DNA of 64,000 nt, from the NCBI RefSeq assembly GCF_003664035.1, contig NZ_RCCK01000012.1, forward strand, positions 496,001 through 560,000, in the 5' to 3' direction. Position 1 is the first letter of the stretch. Each line of letters opens with the position of its first letter. Source of the stretch: Pedobacter alluvionis. Lineage in GTDB: Bacteria; Bacteroidota; Bacteroidia; Sphingobacteriales; Sphingobacteriaceae. Positions 35,615-43,475 of the stretch are shown here, piece by piece. Both the position numbers and the translations under genes were made by a program. Below the pieces are notes generated by a model that made no database searches, had not been told where the DNA came from, and was given only the letters and a program-made list of their open reading frames with translations.

Positions 35615-36208
35615 TTATTTTAATCTCTTAGTGTGGAAATTAACGGTTGTATTGTAAGTACCAGAAGTAGTTACACCATCAAGCTGAACCACATAAAGCC
35701 TGGTTGAACCAGCAATTGTAGAACCATTACCTACAACAGCATATCTTTGCGCCACAGGAGTAATGGTACGGTTAACCCTATCGTAATTATACCATCCAAC
35801 TACAGTTGTGCTATTGCTACCCAAAGTACTAATTGCACCCAATGTAACCGAAGAAACATCGGTTAACGTAATGCCGGTAACATTGGTTACAGAAGGAGAA
35901 TCGTAATAACCAAGGCTATTTGTTCCTGCAATGGTAATGTTCCCGTTAAAGTTGCTGTCGAAATTAACCTGGTTTCCAGAACTTGCAACAACATTGTTCA
36001 ATAAATCGTAACCAACCGCAGTCCACGAAGTAGGTGAAGTTGATGAATTGGTTACCACACCTGCTTCGGTATCGCCTACCGCAAGGGCAGCAGTTGTATT
36101 TTGTAAAGCAAGTTTGTTATCTGGTTGAACGGCTTCTTTTTTACAGGCGGTTCCTAATATGGCTAAAGTTGCAATTGCGAACGTAAGTTTTAAAAATTTC
36201 ATTTTCAT
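35615..36208 (-). CDS. Small lipoprotein of the heme locus, family unknown
   Basis: 197 residues; lipobox LGTAC with Cys at 22 followed by KKE. The mature protein is rich in Thr, Ser, Asn and Val, with no cysteine beyond the lipid anchor, as in beta-sandwich surface proteins. No family is recognised. It lies between the two DUF5018-like lipoprotein genes, with unusually large gaps on both sides (180 bp before the next gene and 84 bp after the previous gene), and is bracketed by the inverted repeat at 35496-35517 and 36242-36267. It may have been inserted later into the operon. Confidence 0.65.
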   Translation of the reverse strand: MKMKFLKLTFAIATLAILGTACKKEAVQPDNKLALQNTTAALAVGDTEAGVVTNSSTSPTSWTAVGYDLLNNVVASSGNQVNFDSNFNGNITIAGTNSLGYYDSPSVTNVTGITLTDVSSVTLGAISTLGSNSTTVVGWYNYDRVNRTITPVAQRYAVVGNGSTIAGSTRLYVVQLDGVTTSGTYNTTVNFHTKRLK

Positions 36209-36241
36209 TTTTTTTAGATTTATGATTTTTGTTATATAAAT

Positions 36242-36267
36242 GGGAATAATCTTCCCGAATCGTTTTT
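36242..36267 (-). repeat. Inverted repeat flanking the small lipoprotein gene, right arm
   Basis: Read on the minus strand, AAAAACGATTCGGGAAGATT and then ATTCCC, the inverted partner of 35496-35517. GGGAA-TAATC-TTCCC in it can also form its own hairpin. It lies 34 bp upstream of the start of the 35615-36208 gene. Confidence 0.7.
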
Positions 36268-36292
36268 CATGATTGAATAATAAAATAGGCTG

Positions 36293-37258
36293 TTATTTTG
36301 CAATTACGGTAACCGCCCAGTTTAGCGTGAGCAGTGGCCATGTTCCAAAAGCGGCTGTTGGTGTATATACCCCAGGCGGAACGGTATCAGGAACATGGAT
36401 CGTAGCCTCTGTACGGTTGTAGGAAACAATAGGCAAAAGTGTTTTCTGGCCGTTAACCATAATATAAAACTCATTAAAGTCGTTAAATACAATGCCTCCC
36501 GTAACGATTTTAAATGTTTCGCCCTGTTTTACCGTAACAGGCCCATAATTTATCCCTGGCCTGCCATAAACTACCTTTACCGGATACTTCATTTCGGCGG
36601 TTAAGGCCTGTACTTTTACCCTTACCTTATAAGTTCCGGCATCTAAAGTTTGTGGAACCTGTAGATAGCCATAAGTATAGGTCTTAACACCACCTATCAT
36701 GGCTACCGATACACCTGGCGTTCCAAGCGAAAGGCTAGGCGTTAACTCATATTCCTTATCGTTTTTATCAACCAAAAAGGCTTTGATCTTTTTAAGGTCA
36801 GAAACATTAAAATTACCCTGAACTCTTATATCATAAGTACCAATGGCTATCGTATAGGTTGCAGCCGCAATTGATAATTCAGTTAATACCAATGGCGAGA
36901 TCTGATTTAGTTTGATAATCAGTTTATAGGTTGAAGTACTTTGATCAGCGCCTATAACAGTATAGGTCTTTTGGGTATTTAATACATCTACCGGTGCAAG
37001 CGTTTCGCTCAGTTTAGCTCCTGCCGAAAGTTTGATTGCAGGTTCGATTACATCCAGTTCATAATAATAAGGTAAGTAAAGTGTAATCGTTTTATCAGTC
37101 TCATCAATGGCACCGAAAATGTTTCCATCCGATACGGCAACCTTAAACTCGGTGATTTTATTTGCCGGAAGTGGGTCCAGACCAATTGTTTTTTTGCAAG
37201 CAGCAAGCGTAGCAGCTGTTATTAAAAGGCAAAGCAGTTGCGTTAATTTATTTTTCAT
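36293..37258 (-). CDS. Lipoprotein of the heme locus, DUF5018-like (paralogue)
   Basis: 321 residues, lipobox TLAAC with Cys at 21. The segment ITEFKVAVSDGNIFGAIDET, then VDVLNTQKTYTVIG, matches the pattern of the 34451-35434 protein, and two further beta-rich repeats follow (PLVLTELSIAAATYTIAIGT; RPGINYGPVTVKQGETFKIV). It is a paralogue of that protein. It starts 30 bp after the HmuY gene at 37289-38047. Probable outer surface protein of the heme uptake complex; the ligand is unknown. Confidence 0.72.
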   Translation of the reverse strand: MKNKLTQLLCLLITAATLAACKKTIGLDPLPANKITEFKVAVSDGNIFGAIDETDKTITLYLPYYYELDVIEPAIKLSAGAKLSETLAPVDVLNTQKTYTVIGADQSTSTYKLIIKLNQISPLVLTELSIAAATYTIAIGTYDIRVQGNFNVSDLKKIKAFLVDKNDKEYELTPSLSLGTPGVSVAMIGGVKTYTYGYLQVPQTLDAGTYKVRVKVQALTAEMKYPVKVVYGRPGINYGPVTVKQGETFKIVTGGIVFNDFNEFYIMVNGQKTLLPIVSYNRTEATIHVPDTVPPGVYTPTAAFGTWPLLTLNWAVTVIAK

Positions 37259-37288
37259 TTTAATACTTGTATTGATTTATTTGTAGGT

Positions 37289-38047
37289 TTATTTGATTTC
37301 GAATTTGGTGCTTCCTTTTGGCACAATGACGTATTCAAAAGTGAAATACATGTGCGGTGTTGTTCTGAACCATTTATCGGCAGTAAAAGCATCTTTATAA
37401 CAACTAATCATTTTAATCTTGGCATAATCGCCCTTGGCCGTACGGATGATAATCGTTCTTTTCTCAGGCATGGCATAAGCCACATGTTGTTTATCATAAC
37501 TTCCATCTCCCCTTTTGGTGCCCCCAAAATCGTACAGGTACCAACCAATGCCTTCTCCAAAATCGCCTTCATTGTCGGTTCCGATAAATTTGTTGATGCT
37601 TAATGCAGCATCTGCAGGCACATCAACTACCTGGTCAAATGGCTTTTCCAAAATGGCAATAGCACCCGAACCTGTGCTTCCCGATCCTAAACTTGTTGAT
37701 GACTGACCGTTGTTGGGGCTTAAAAAGCTATTATAAAGGCCGTTAAAGCCAACATCCCAGCGATTGGTTTTGGCATATAGCAGGGGTACTATTTCTTTTG
37801 TTTCCAGGCTGAACAGCACAGCTGTTGGTGGTACGGTTGGATTGGCATCATCCGTTTCTACAGCAAGGTTTTCGATACGCTGTAATTTATAATATGCTGT
37901 ACCGCCCTCTGTTTTGGTCGGTATTTCTTTTCCAGGCTCCGGAGGAATAACCTCATCTTTTTTGCATCCCGTAAAGAGTACAGCCAGCACTAAAAAGGTT
38001 GATGCCCATTTAAACAGCACTTTATTTATTATCGTAATATTCTTCAT
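37289..38047 (-). CDS. hmuY: HmuY-family heme-binding lipoprotein (second copy)
   Basis: 252 residues. Lipobox VLFTGC with Cys at 27. The HmuY fold pattern is recognisable: YYKLQRIENLAVETDD, then NRWDVGFNGLYNSF, WYLYDFG and the C-terminal YFTFEYVIVPKG. HmuY proteins capture heme from hemoproteins and pass it to a TonB receptor at the cell surface. It lies 7 bp after another HmuY gene (38055-38783), and the two share only the family pattern, so they may differ in heme source or affinity. Heme ligands cannot be named with confidence from sequence alone. Confidence 0.88.
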   Translation of the reverse strand: MKNITIINKVLFKWASTFLVLAVLFTGCKKDEVIPPEPGKEIPTKTEGGTAYYKLQRIENLAVETDDANPTVPPTAVLFSLETKEIVPLLYAKTNRWDVGFNGLYNSFLSPNNGQSSTSLGSGSTGSGAIAILEKPFDQVVDVPADAALSINKFIGTDNEGDFGEGIGWYLYDFGGTKRGDGSYDKQHVAYAMPEKRTIIIRTAKGDYAKIKMISCYKDAFTADKWFRTTPHMYFTFEYVIVPKGSTKFEIK

Positions 38048-38054
38048 TTTTCAA

Positions 38055-38783
38055 TTACTTGGTCTGTAAATTTTTACTTCCATCCTGCTGTACGTAATAT
38101 TTAAAAGTATAATAAGGCGCAGGCCAGTTTAAATCGGTAACACTGGGCGGATTGCCTTTATAGGTGTTAATTAATTGTAGTTTGGCATATTTACCATCAG
38201 GTAACCTAATGGCGTAAGTGCGGTTAGGTATAGCCTGCATAATGTGCGAACTAAGGCTATAGAAAAACCATCCGGATGAGGTTGCGGACGATGCCCAGCC
38301 GATTTTAGTTACTTCGCTCGCACTAAAAGCCTGATCAGAAGGGGCCTGATTAACAGTGTCGTAACTTTGCTCAAGCATGATAACCGCACTTTTAGCCGTT
38401 CCGCCATAACCGGGGTTAAATTGATAATCTTTATCATTTACATAAACCTCGCTATTGTAGGGGCCAGTAAAGGCGAGGTCCCAGTCTTTTGTTTTTAGCC
38501 ATTGTGCCGAATCAGCTGCATTACGGATCCAGATCTGTTTTTGATCTTTAAGGCGAAAAAGAAAAGTATAAAATGCACGGACTTCTTTGCCTGGCGTTCC
38601 ATTTCCCATGGCTGCCTGTGTATCGCCAGCCAGATCGGTTACCACAATACTCTTACCGTCCTGTAAAACTTCGTTTGGATCGGGCTCATCTTTTTTACAC
38701 GAACCAAGGGAGAGCACCAATAACAAAAAACCAACAGCTAAAACTGTTCTTCTCTTTACTGGTCGGCTATTTATATACTTCAT
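38055..38783 (-). CDS. hmuY: HmuY-family heme-binding lipoprotein (first gene of operon)
   Basis: 242 residues. Lipobox SLGSC with Cys at 29. The family segments are visible: AFYTFLFRLKDQKQIWIRNA, DWDLAFTGPYNSEVYVND, and the C-terminal PAPYYTFKYYVQQDG. It opens the minus-strand heme operon that runs to heme oxygenase at 30163. Upstream are the ATTCT-AAATA-AGAAT dyad (20 bp away) and three 21-bp direct repeats, so control by iron and by the AraC protein encoded at 42238 is plausible. Confidence 0.88.
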   Translation of the reverse strand: MKYINSRPVKRRTVLAVGFLLLVLSLGSCKKDEPDPNEVLQDGKSIVVTDLAGDTQAAMGNGTPGKEVRAFYTFLFRLKDQKQIWIRNAADSAQWLKTKDWDLAFTGPYNSEVYVNDKDYQFNPGYGGTAKSAVIMLEQSYDTVNQAPSDQAFSASEVTKIGWASSATSSGWFFYSLSSHIMQAIPNRTYAIRLPDGKYAKLQLINTYKGNPPSVTDLNWPAPYYTFKYYVQQDGSKNLQTK

Positions 38784-38803
38784 TACAAATATTATTTTTA
38801 ATC

Positions 38804-38818
38804 ATTCTAAATAAGAAT
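38804..38818 (-). promoter_or_regulatory. Dyad ATTCT-AAATA-AGAAT at the hmuY promoter
   Basis: This 15-bp dyad is identical to one at 43270-43284 upstream of the AraC gene, and the flanking bases are also alike (ATATTATTT-TA-TCA just before it in both). It is 20 bp from the hmuY start codon, where a repressor would block transcription. A Fur-type iron repressor is the leading candidate. Confidence 0.6.
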
Positions 38819-38851
38819 ATTGCAAACATCCATATTGTCCCCGATAAATGG

Positions 38852-38911
38852 TTTGTGCAATCCGTATTTTAATTTGTGCAATCCGTATTTTCTTTTGTTC
38901 AAAGCGTATTA
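38852..38911. promoter_or_regulatory. Three direct repeats with exact 21-bp period
   Basis: TTTGTGCAATCCGTATTTT occurs at 38852 and again, identical, at 38873; a third, weaker copy TTTGTTCAAAGCGTATT begins at 38894. The spacing of two helical turns puts all copies on one DNA face, as in AraC-family operators. They lie 69-128 bp upstream of hmuY and about 200 bp from the divergent hmuT-like gene. The rest of the 325-bp gap (38784-39108) shows no gene. Confidence 0.75.
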
Positions 38912-39108
38912 TTTATCACCAGTTTTAACTAAGATATATTGGTTACCTGATCTAAAAATAATCATAAATAATTGAAAAACAGATGGATAATAAAACAAAA
39001 AATCAAAATAGGTATTAAAAATTTCAATCTTGGTAAATATCTTGCCCCTCTAATTACTTGTATTTAGATTAATTAAACACTTTTTTTGCTCCTATAACCA
39101 TCACTTAC

Positions 39109-39951
39109 ATGAGGATTAAAAAGTATTATATTCTATTGATTATCGTTTATTTTTTTAGCGCTAAGCAATATGTTGTTGCACAGGCGAAGCGCATCATTAC
39201 CTTAAGCAGTGCCATTAGTGAAACGGTGAATGCATTGGGTTATGGCAAAAATATTCTGGCTACTGATGTAACCAGTGTATGGCCAGAAGAGATCAACAGA
39301 TTGCCTAAAGTGAGCAGAAACCGTTCTTTTTCTGTTGAAAGTATTGCCGCTTACCGTCCAGATCTTATTTTGGTACCTGAAGGAGATTTTTCTAAAGAAA
39401 ACCTTTACCAATTTAAATCATTGGGTATCCGGGTGGTTGCCATTCGTCAGGAATTTTCTGTTCAGGGTGCAACAAAATTTATCAGGCAAATTGCTGCTGC
39501 CATAGGCGATAAGGCACGCGGAGAACAACTGGTGCAAAAAACAGTAAGTAACATCAATACCACTTTAAGTCAGCTAAAAAAAGGCAATAAAAGCCCGAAG
39601 GTTTTATTTATTTATGCACGGGGCGTTGGCACCATGAATGTAGCCGGCAAAGGCAGCAGCATAGATGAGATTATTAAACTGGCCGGAGGCAAAAATGCCA
39701 TTCAGGAGTTTAGCGACTTTAAACCTTATACCACCGAAGCACTGATTAAAAGCAATCCGGATGTGATTTTAATGTTCGATTTCGGATTAAGCAGTTTAGG
39801 TGGAAGAACAGCCTTTTTAGATCTCCCTGGTGTAAGTTATACCAATGCTGGAAAAAATAAAAAGATCGTAGAAATGAACGGACCTTTGCTCATCAATTTC
39901 AGTAATCGTTTACCCGAAGCCATTAAAGCACTAAATAACCGTATTTTATAA
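39109..39951 (+). CDS. hmuT: Heme ABC transporter substrate-binding protein
   Basis: 280 residues, signal peptide about 1-24. Cluster A-8 (heme/cobalamin-type) periplasmic binding fold with RIITLSSAISETVNALGYGK at the start, the long joining helix (about 110-145) and KPYTTEALIKSNPDVILMFD in the second lobe. It passes heme from the periplasm to the permease. Its stop codon overlaps the permease start by one base (TAATG), so the two are translationally coupled. Confidence 0.9.
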   Translation: MRIKKYYILLIIVYFFSAKQYVVAQAKRIITLSSAISETVNALGYGKNILATDVTSVWPEEINRLPKVSRNRSFSVESIAAYRPDLILVPEGDFSKENLYQFKSLGIRVVAIRQEFSVQGATKFIRQIAAAIGDKARGEQLVQKTVSNINTTLSQLKKGNKSPKVLFIYARGVGTMNVAGKGSSIDEIIKLAGGKNAIQEFSDFKPYTTEALIKSNPDVILMFDFGLSSLGGRTAFLDLPGVSYTNAGKNKKIVEMNGPLLINFSNRLPEAIKALNNRIL

Positions 39952-40994
39952 TGAAAGTAACTGTTATTTATACCTGCCTTAGTGTAGGTTTATTGGTTTC
40001 CATCTGTTTTTCCTTAGCCTTGGGTGCCATGCGCATTCCCATAAAAGAAGTGATCGACACGCTAACCCATTCCATGGGATTTTCTGTTTTTGGCAGTGCC
40101 GATCACGGTATAAATGAAGGGGTAATTATGATGATCAGGCTGCCCCGCACCTTAATGGGTGTACTGGTTGGTGCTGCTTTGGGCATTTCTGGTGCAGCCA
40201 TACAAGGAATATTCAGGAATCCATTGGCCGAACCCAGTTTGGTAGGTATATCGGCTGGGGCATCGTTAATGGCGGTTTTGATTATTGCTTTCGAAACAAT
40301 TTTATTTTCCAGTTTGAGTCAGCTGCTGGGTTATTACCTTTTGGCCTTTGGCGCTTTTGCCGGTGCAGGTATTACGGCTATGTTGGTGTACAATCTTTCC
40401 AAAATCAATGGACAGGCCAATGTTTCGACCATGTTGCTCGCGGGTATTGCCATCAATGCAATGGCAGGCGCTTTAACCGGATTGGTTACTTACCTGGCCG
40501 ATGAACAAAAACTCAGGAGCATTACCTTCTGGATGATGGGCAGCCTGGGTGGGGCAACCTGGCAAAATGTAAGCTGCTTGTTTCCTTTTGTACTTATCCC
40601 TTTAATCGGGCTCCCATTTTTAGCCAAAGGTTTAAATCTATTTGCCATTGGAGAAAATCAGGTAGAATTGATCGGCTTGAATCCCAACCGCATTAAAATA
40701 TTGGTGGTGGTATTGGCTACCATGGCCGTTGGTGCTTCTGTTGCCGTTTCGGGCATTATCGGTTTTATTGGCTTACTCATCCCTCATCTTACACGTTTGT
40801 TGGGTGGTGTTGATCATCGTTTTGTGCTTCCTGTTTCGGCATTAATGGGTGCATTGGTACTTACATTGGCTGATATGGTTTCGAGATTGATTGTGCAACC
40901 AATCGAATTGCCGATTGGCGTGGTTACTGCTTTAATGGGTACGCCCATATTTTTATATATCCTCATTAAAGACAAAAAGAAATTAGTTAATTAA
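39951..40994 (+). CDS. hmuU: Heme ABC transporter permease (FecCD family)
   Basis: 347 residues, about ten transmembrane helices. The FecCD signature stretches are present: RLPRTLMGVLVGAALGISGA (about 62-81), GIFRNPLAEPSLVGISAGA (84-102) and VSGIIGFIGLLIPHLTRLL (about 263-281), the last being the coupling loop to the ATPase. It overlaps the previous gene by one base and lies 11 bp before the ATPase gene. Substrate is heme by context (HmuY, heme oxygenase). Confidence 0.92.
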   Translation: MKVTVIYTCLSVGLLVSICFSLALGAMRIPIKEVIDTLTHSMGFSVFGSADHGINEGVIMMIRLPRTLMGVLVGAALGISGAAIQGIFRNPLAEPSLVGISAGASLMAVLIIAFETILFSSLSQLLGYYLLAFGAFAGAGITAMLVYNLSKINGQANVSTMLLAGIAINAMAGALTGLVTYLADEQKLRSITFWMMGSLGGATWQNVSCLFPFVLIPLIGLPFLAKGLNLFAIGENQVELIGLNPNRIKILVVVLATMAVGASVAVSGIIGFIGLLIPHLTRLLGGVDHRFVLPVSALMGALVLTLADMVSRLIVQPIELPIGVVTALMGTPIFLYILIKDKKKLVN

Positions 40995-41005
40995 ATAATC
41001 GGTTT

Positions 41006-41893
41006 ATGCTCAGAGTAGAATCCATCAGCTATAAATTAAACAACAGGCCGCTATTAAAAGATATTTCGTTTAGTATCAGGCCAGGCGAAATGGTTGCACT
41101 TTTAGGGTCGAACGGTGCAGGCAAGTCTACCTTAATGCGCTTGCTTTCTGGTGAACGAAAGCCTGATAGCGGGCGGATTATGTTATGCGGAGCAGATATT
41201 AAAGATTACAACCGAAAAACGTTGGCTACCAAAAGGGCTTATCTACAGCAGCACAATCCTATTACCATGGCCTTTACTGTGAAAGAAATCGTGATGATGG
41301 GCCGTTATGGTTTTAAAAGTTTATCATCGGCAAAAAATGATCAGCTCGCACTTTCCGAAACGATGGAAATCTGTGGATTAACGAACCTTGCAGACCGGTC
41401 GATGTTAAGCCTTTCGGGAGGTGAACAGCAACGTGTACACCTGGCAAGGGTTCTGGCCCAGTTGTGGAACAATAAAGATTCGGTATTGCTCCTGGATGAA
41501 CCGACCAACAATATGGATCTTCAGTTTCAGCACCAAACCCTTTCCATAGCCGCTGCCATGGCAAAAAAAGGTTACATGGTTGTTGTAGTGCTGCATGAAG
41601 TTAACCTGGCCGCGCAGTATGCCAGCCGCATTATTATTTTAAAAGATGGTAGAAAATGGTGGGATGGAACGCCTGTACAGGTACTTACCCCTCAGCATTT
41701 GTATACCGCATTTGGCATCCATGCACAGGCGTATACAGACCAAAGCAGCCTAAAAACGGTTATTGTACCAAAGGAAGTTAAACTCGATGCCGGAAAATTT
41801 AACAGCAATCTGAAAACGACACAACAGCCCATATATAAGTTAAAAACTATCGAAACCGATGAATTAATGAACCTCCAATCTGTAAAGATTTAA
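41006..41893 (+). CDS. hmuV: Heme ABC transporter ATP-binding protein
   Basis: 295 residues. Walker A LLGSNGAGKSTLMRLL (about 33-48), signature LSGGEQQRVHLARVL (about 136-150), Walker B VLLLDEPTNNMDL (about 161-173) and the switch His in VLHEVNLAA. HmuV proteins are usually nearer 260 residues; a polar C-terminal tail of about 35 residues is extra here and has no recognised motif. It drives heme import with the HmuU-like permease and is 13 bp upstream of the Fur-like gene. Confidence 0.92.
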   Translation: MLRVESISYKLNNRPLLKDISFSIRPGEMVALLGSNGAGKSTLMRLLSGERKPDSGRIMLCGADIKDYNRKTLATKRAYLQQHNPITMAFTVKEIVMMGRYGFKSLSSAKNDQLALSETMEICGLTNLADRSMLSLSGGEQQRVHLARVLAQLWNNKDSVLLLDEPTNNMDLQFQHQTLSIAAAMAKKGYMVVVVLHEVNLAAQYASRIIILKDGRKWWDGTPVQVLTPQHLYTAFGIHAQAYTDQSSLKTVIVPKEVKLDAGKFNSNLKTTQQPIYKLKTIETDELMNLQSVKI

Positions 41894-41906
41894 ATCTCCG
41901 CTACCT

Positions 41907-42257
41907 ATGGAAAACATTCAAAAACTACTTAATACCGCACAAACTATTAGCCAGTTACCAGATTCAACATGTACCGACGCATTTAAAGAAACGCTTTTAA
42001 AAACAATAAATGATTACTGTAAATTAAAACGCCTGGCCTTTTCCGAAAAAAGATTACGGATTGCGTTTAAACTGATGGAGGTAAGCGATTTTATTCATCC
42101 CGAATCACTTTGGCTAATGCTTAAGGAAGATAAAACACCCATCAGCATCGGTTGTGTATATACCAACCTAAAGCTAATGGAAGCAGCAGGTATAGCGGAA
42201 GCGCAAAGTGCAGGATCGAGACTAATCCTGTATAAGATCAGAGCCGTACATCACTAG
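41907..42257 (+). CDS. Fur-like winged-helix protein lacking the metal-binding domain
   Basis: 116 residues. Residues about 43-110 fit the Fur N-terminal DNA-binding domain: RLRIAFKLMEVSDFIHPESL, then ISIGCVYTNLKLMEAAGIAE, with C-V-Y-T-N in place of the usual A-T-V-Y-R. The dimerisation and metal-binding half of Fur is absent, and no HxH or CxxC metal motif remains. It follows hmuV by 13 bp and is probably co-transcribed with it. It may modulate Fur sites, act as a heme- or iron-linked partner, or be a remnant. Its 3' end overlaps the convergent AraC gene by 20 bp. Confidence 0.68.
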   Translation: MENIQKLLNTAQTISQLPDSTCTDAFKETLLKTINDYCKLKRLAFSEKRLRIAFKLMEVSDFIHPESLWLMLKEDKTPISIGCVYTNLKLMEAAGIAEAQSAGSRLILYKIRAVHH

Positions 42258-43218
42258 GCAAAATGCCGTAGTATTTTTTGAAAGCATTGGTAAAACTGGC
42301 CTGATGTTTAAAACCAATGTTTACGCCTACCTCGTACATATTTTTGCCTTCTTCTAAAATCAATCTTTTGGCCTCTTCCATTCTTAAACGGGTTACAAAA
42401 TCGTAAATGGTACTGCCAAAATATTTTTTAAAACCTGTTCTCAGTTTAAATTCATTAAGCAGGATCATTTTAGAAAGCTGCTTATGGGTTGGCGGATCAA
42501 TATAATCACGTTCCAGAATTTCCCTGGCTTCTTCAAGTTTTGGGATATCGCGATCAAGTAGCGCTTCTTTACCGCCTTGTATATGCTGACTAAATTGTTC
42601 CAGTTGATACATAATCAGTTCAGTAATCCTGGCATCGGTAAACAGGCGTTTCAATTCCCCGTCCTGCCTGCAGGTAACAATCGCTTCGATTGATCTGCGC
42701 ATTTCCGGTGTCATAAAAAGATCGTGTTCGGCAAAAGAGGTCGATATCCCTTTTTCAATCTCCTGCACAAATTGCTCATGCAACGGAGAATACAAATCCA
42801 CTAAACGTAAATAATAATCTTTAGAGAGTACAATTAAAAAATATACAAATTCTACATCGGGTTTAACATCGTAAGCTTCTTTTGCCGAGGGGATATAGCG
42901 GATATTATGCCTGCTCAGGCCATATTTAGCCGATTGTTTACCTGAAGCGTCCGAACCGTTTTTATTACTAAAAATAAACTGACAGGTAATGGCCTCTCCT
43001 TCTACCTCGGTAAGGATCCTGGCAGGTCCATCAAATTTCATTTCAGAATGCACCAAAAAGAGACCATTGGTAGAGAGCTGATAATTTTTAATGCCTACCG
43101 GCGCATCTTTAATCGTTATCGATTTTTCGGATAATCGGTGATCGAGAACATACTTATCTGGAATTTCTTCCATGAACAGAAAATCTTTCTGATGCTCTAT
43201 TCTTGCCTTTACAATCAT
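42238..43218 (-). CDS. AraC-family regulator of the heme/iron locus
   Basis: 326 residues. The C-terminal ~100 residues carry both AraC helix-turn-helix motifs: PPTHKQLSKMILLNEFKLRT and MYEVGVNIGFKHQASFTNAF, ending KKYYGILPSDVRL. The N-terminal 215 residues (ligand-binding part) have no cupin motif obvious by eye, as in PchR-type iron/siderophore regulators. It converges on the heme ABC operon, and its promoter carries the same dyad as hmuY. The 21-bp repeats near 38852 are its likely targets. Confidence 0.88.
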   Translation of the reverse strand: MIVKARIEHQKDFLFMEEIPDKYVLDHRLSEKSITIKDAPVGIKNYQLSTNGLFLVHSEMKFDGPARILTEVEGEAITCQFIFSNKNGSDASGKQSAKYGLSRHNIRYIPSAKEAYDVKPDVEFVYFLIVLSKDYYLRLVDLYSPLHEQFVQEIEKGISTSFAEHDLFMTPEMRRSIEAIVTCRQDGELKRLFTDARITELIMYQLEQFSQHIQGGKEALLDRDIPKLEEAREILERDYIDPPTHKQLSKMILLNEFKLRTGFKKYFGSTIYDFVTRLRMEEAKRLILEEGKNMYEVGVNIGFKHQASFTNAFKKYYGILPSDVRL

Positions 43219-43243
43219 TTCCGGTCTGGGTTAATGTTAAAGA

Positions 43244-43251
43244 CAAATATA
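43244..43251 (-). promoter_or_regulatory. Candidate -7 box of the AraC gene
   Basis: On the minus strand TATATTTG, a full match to TAnnTTTG, 25 bp before the ATG at 43218. The dyad at 43270-43284 lies just upstream of it, overlapping the expected -33 region, so a protein bound there would block polymerase. Confidence 0.5.
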
Positions 43252-43269
43252 ATAATATTATTTATATCA

Positions 43270-43284
43270 ATTCTAAATAAGAAT
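43270..43284 (-). promoter_or_regulatory. Dyad ATTCT-AAATA-AGAAT at the araC promoter
   Basis: It is identical to the dyad at 38804-38818. Further ATTCT and AGAAT half sites follow (gattATTCTacATTCTttaaggAGAAT, 43285-43312), making a cluster of half sites of the kind seen at overlapping Fur sites. A Fur-type repressor is the leading reading, by inference. Confidence 0.6.
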
Positions 43285-43475
43285 GATTATTCTACATTCT
43301 TTAAGGAGAATGATGTAAAATGGAAGATGTTTTCTAGCCCTGTTCGTTTTCGAACGAAAACCGTTCAATTATGGACATGTTTTGTTTTGGTTTTCTAAAA
43401 AGAGAGTCAGAAATAGCTTTAGAGCCATACTTTCCTTAATGGCACAAACTTAGCACCACTAAAGAAAATTTAAAA

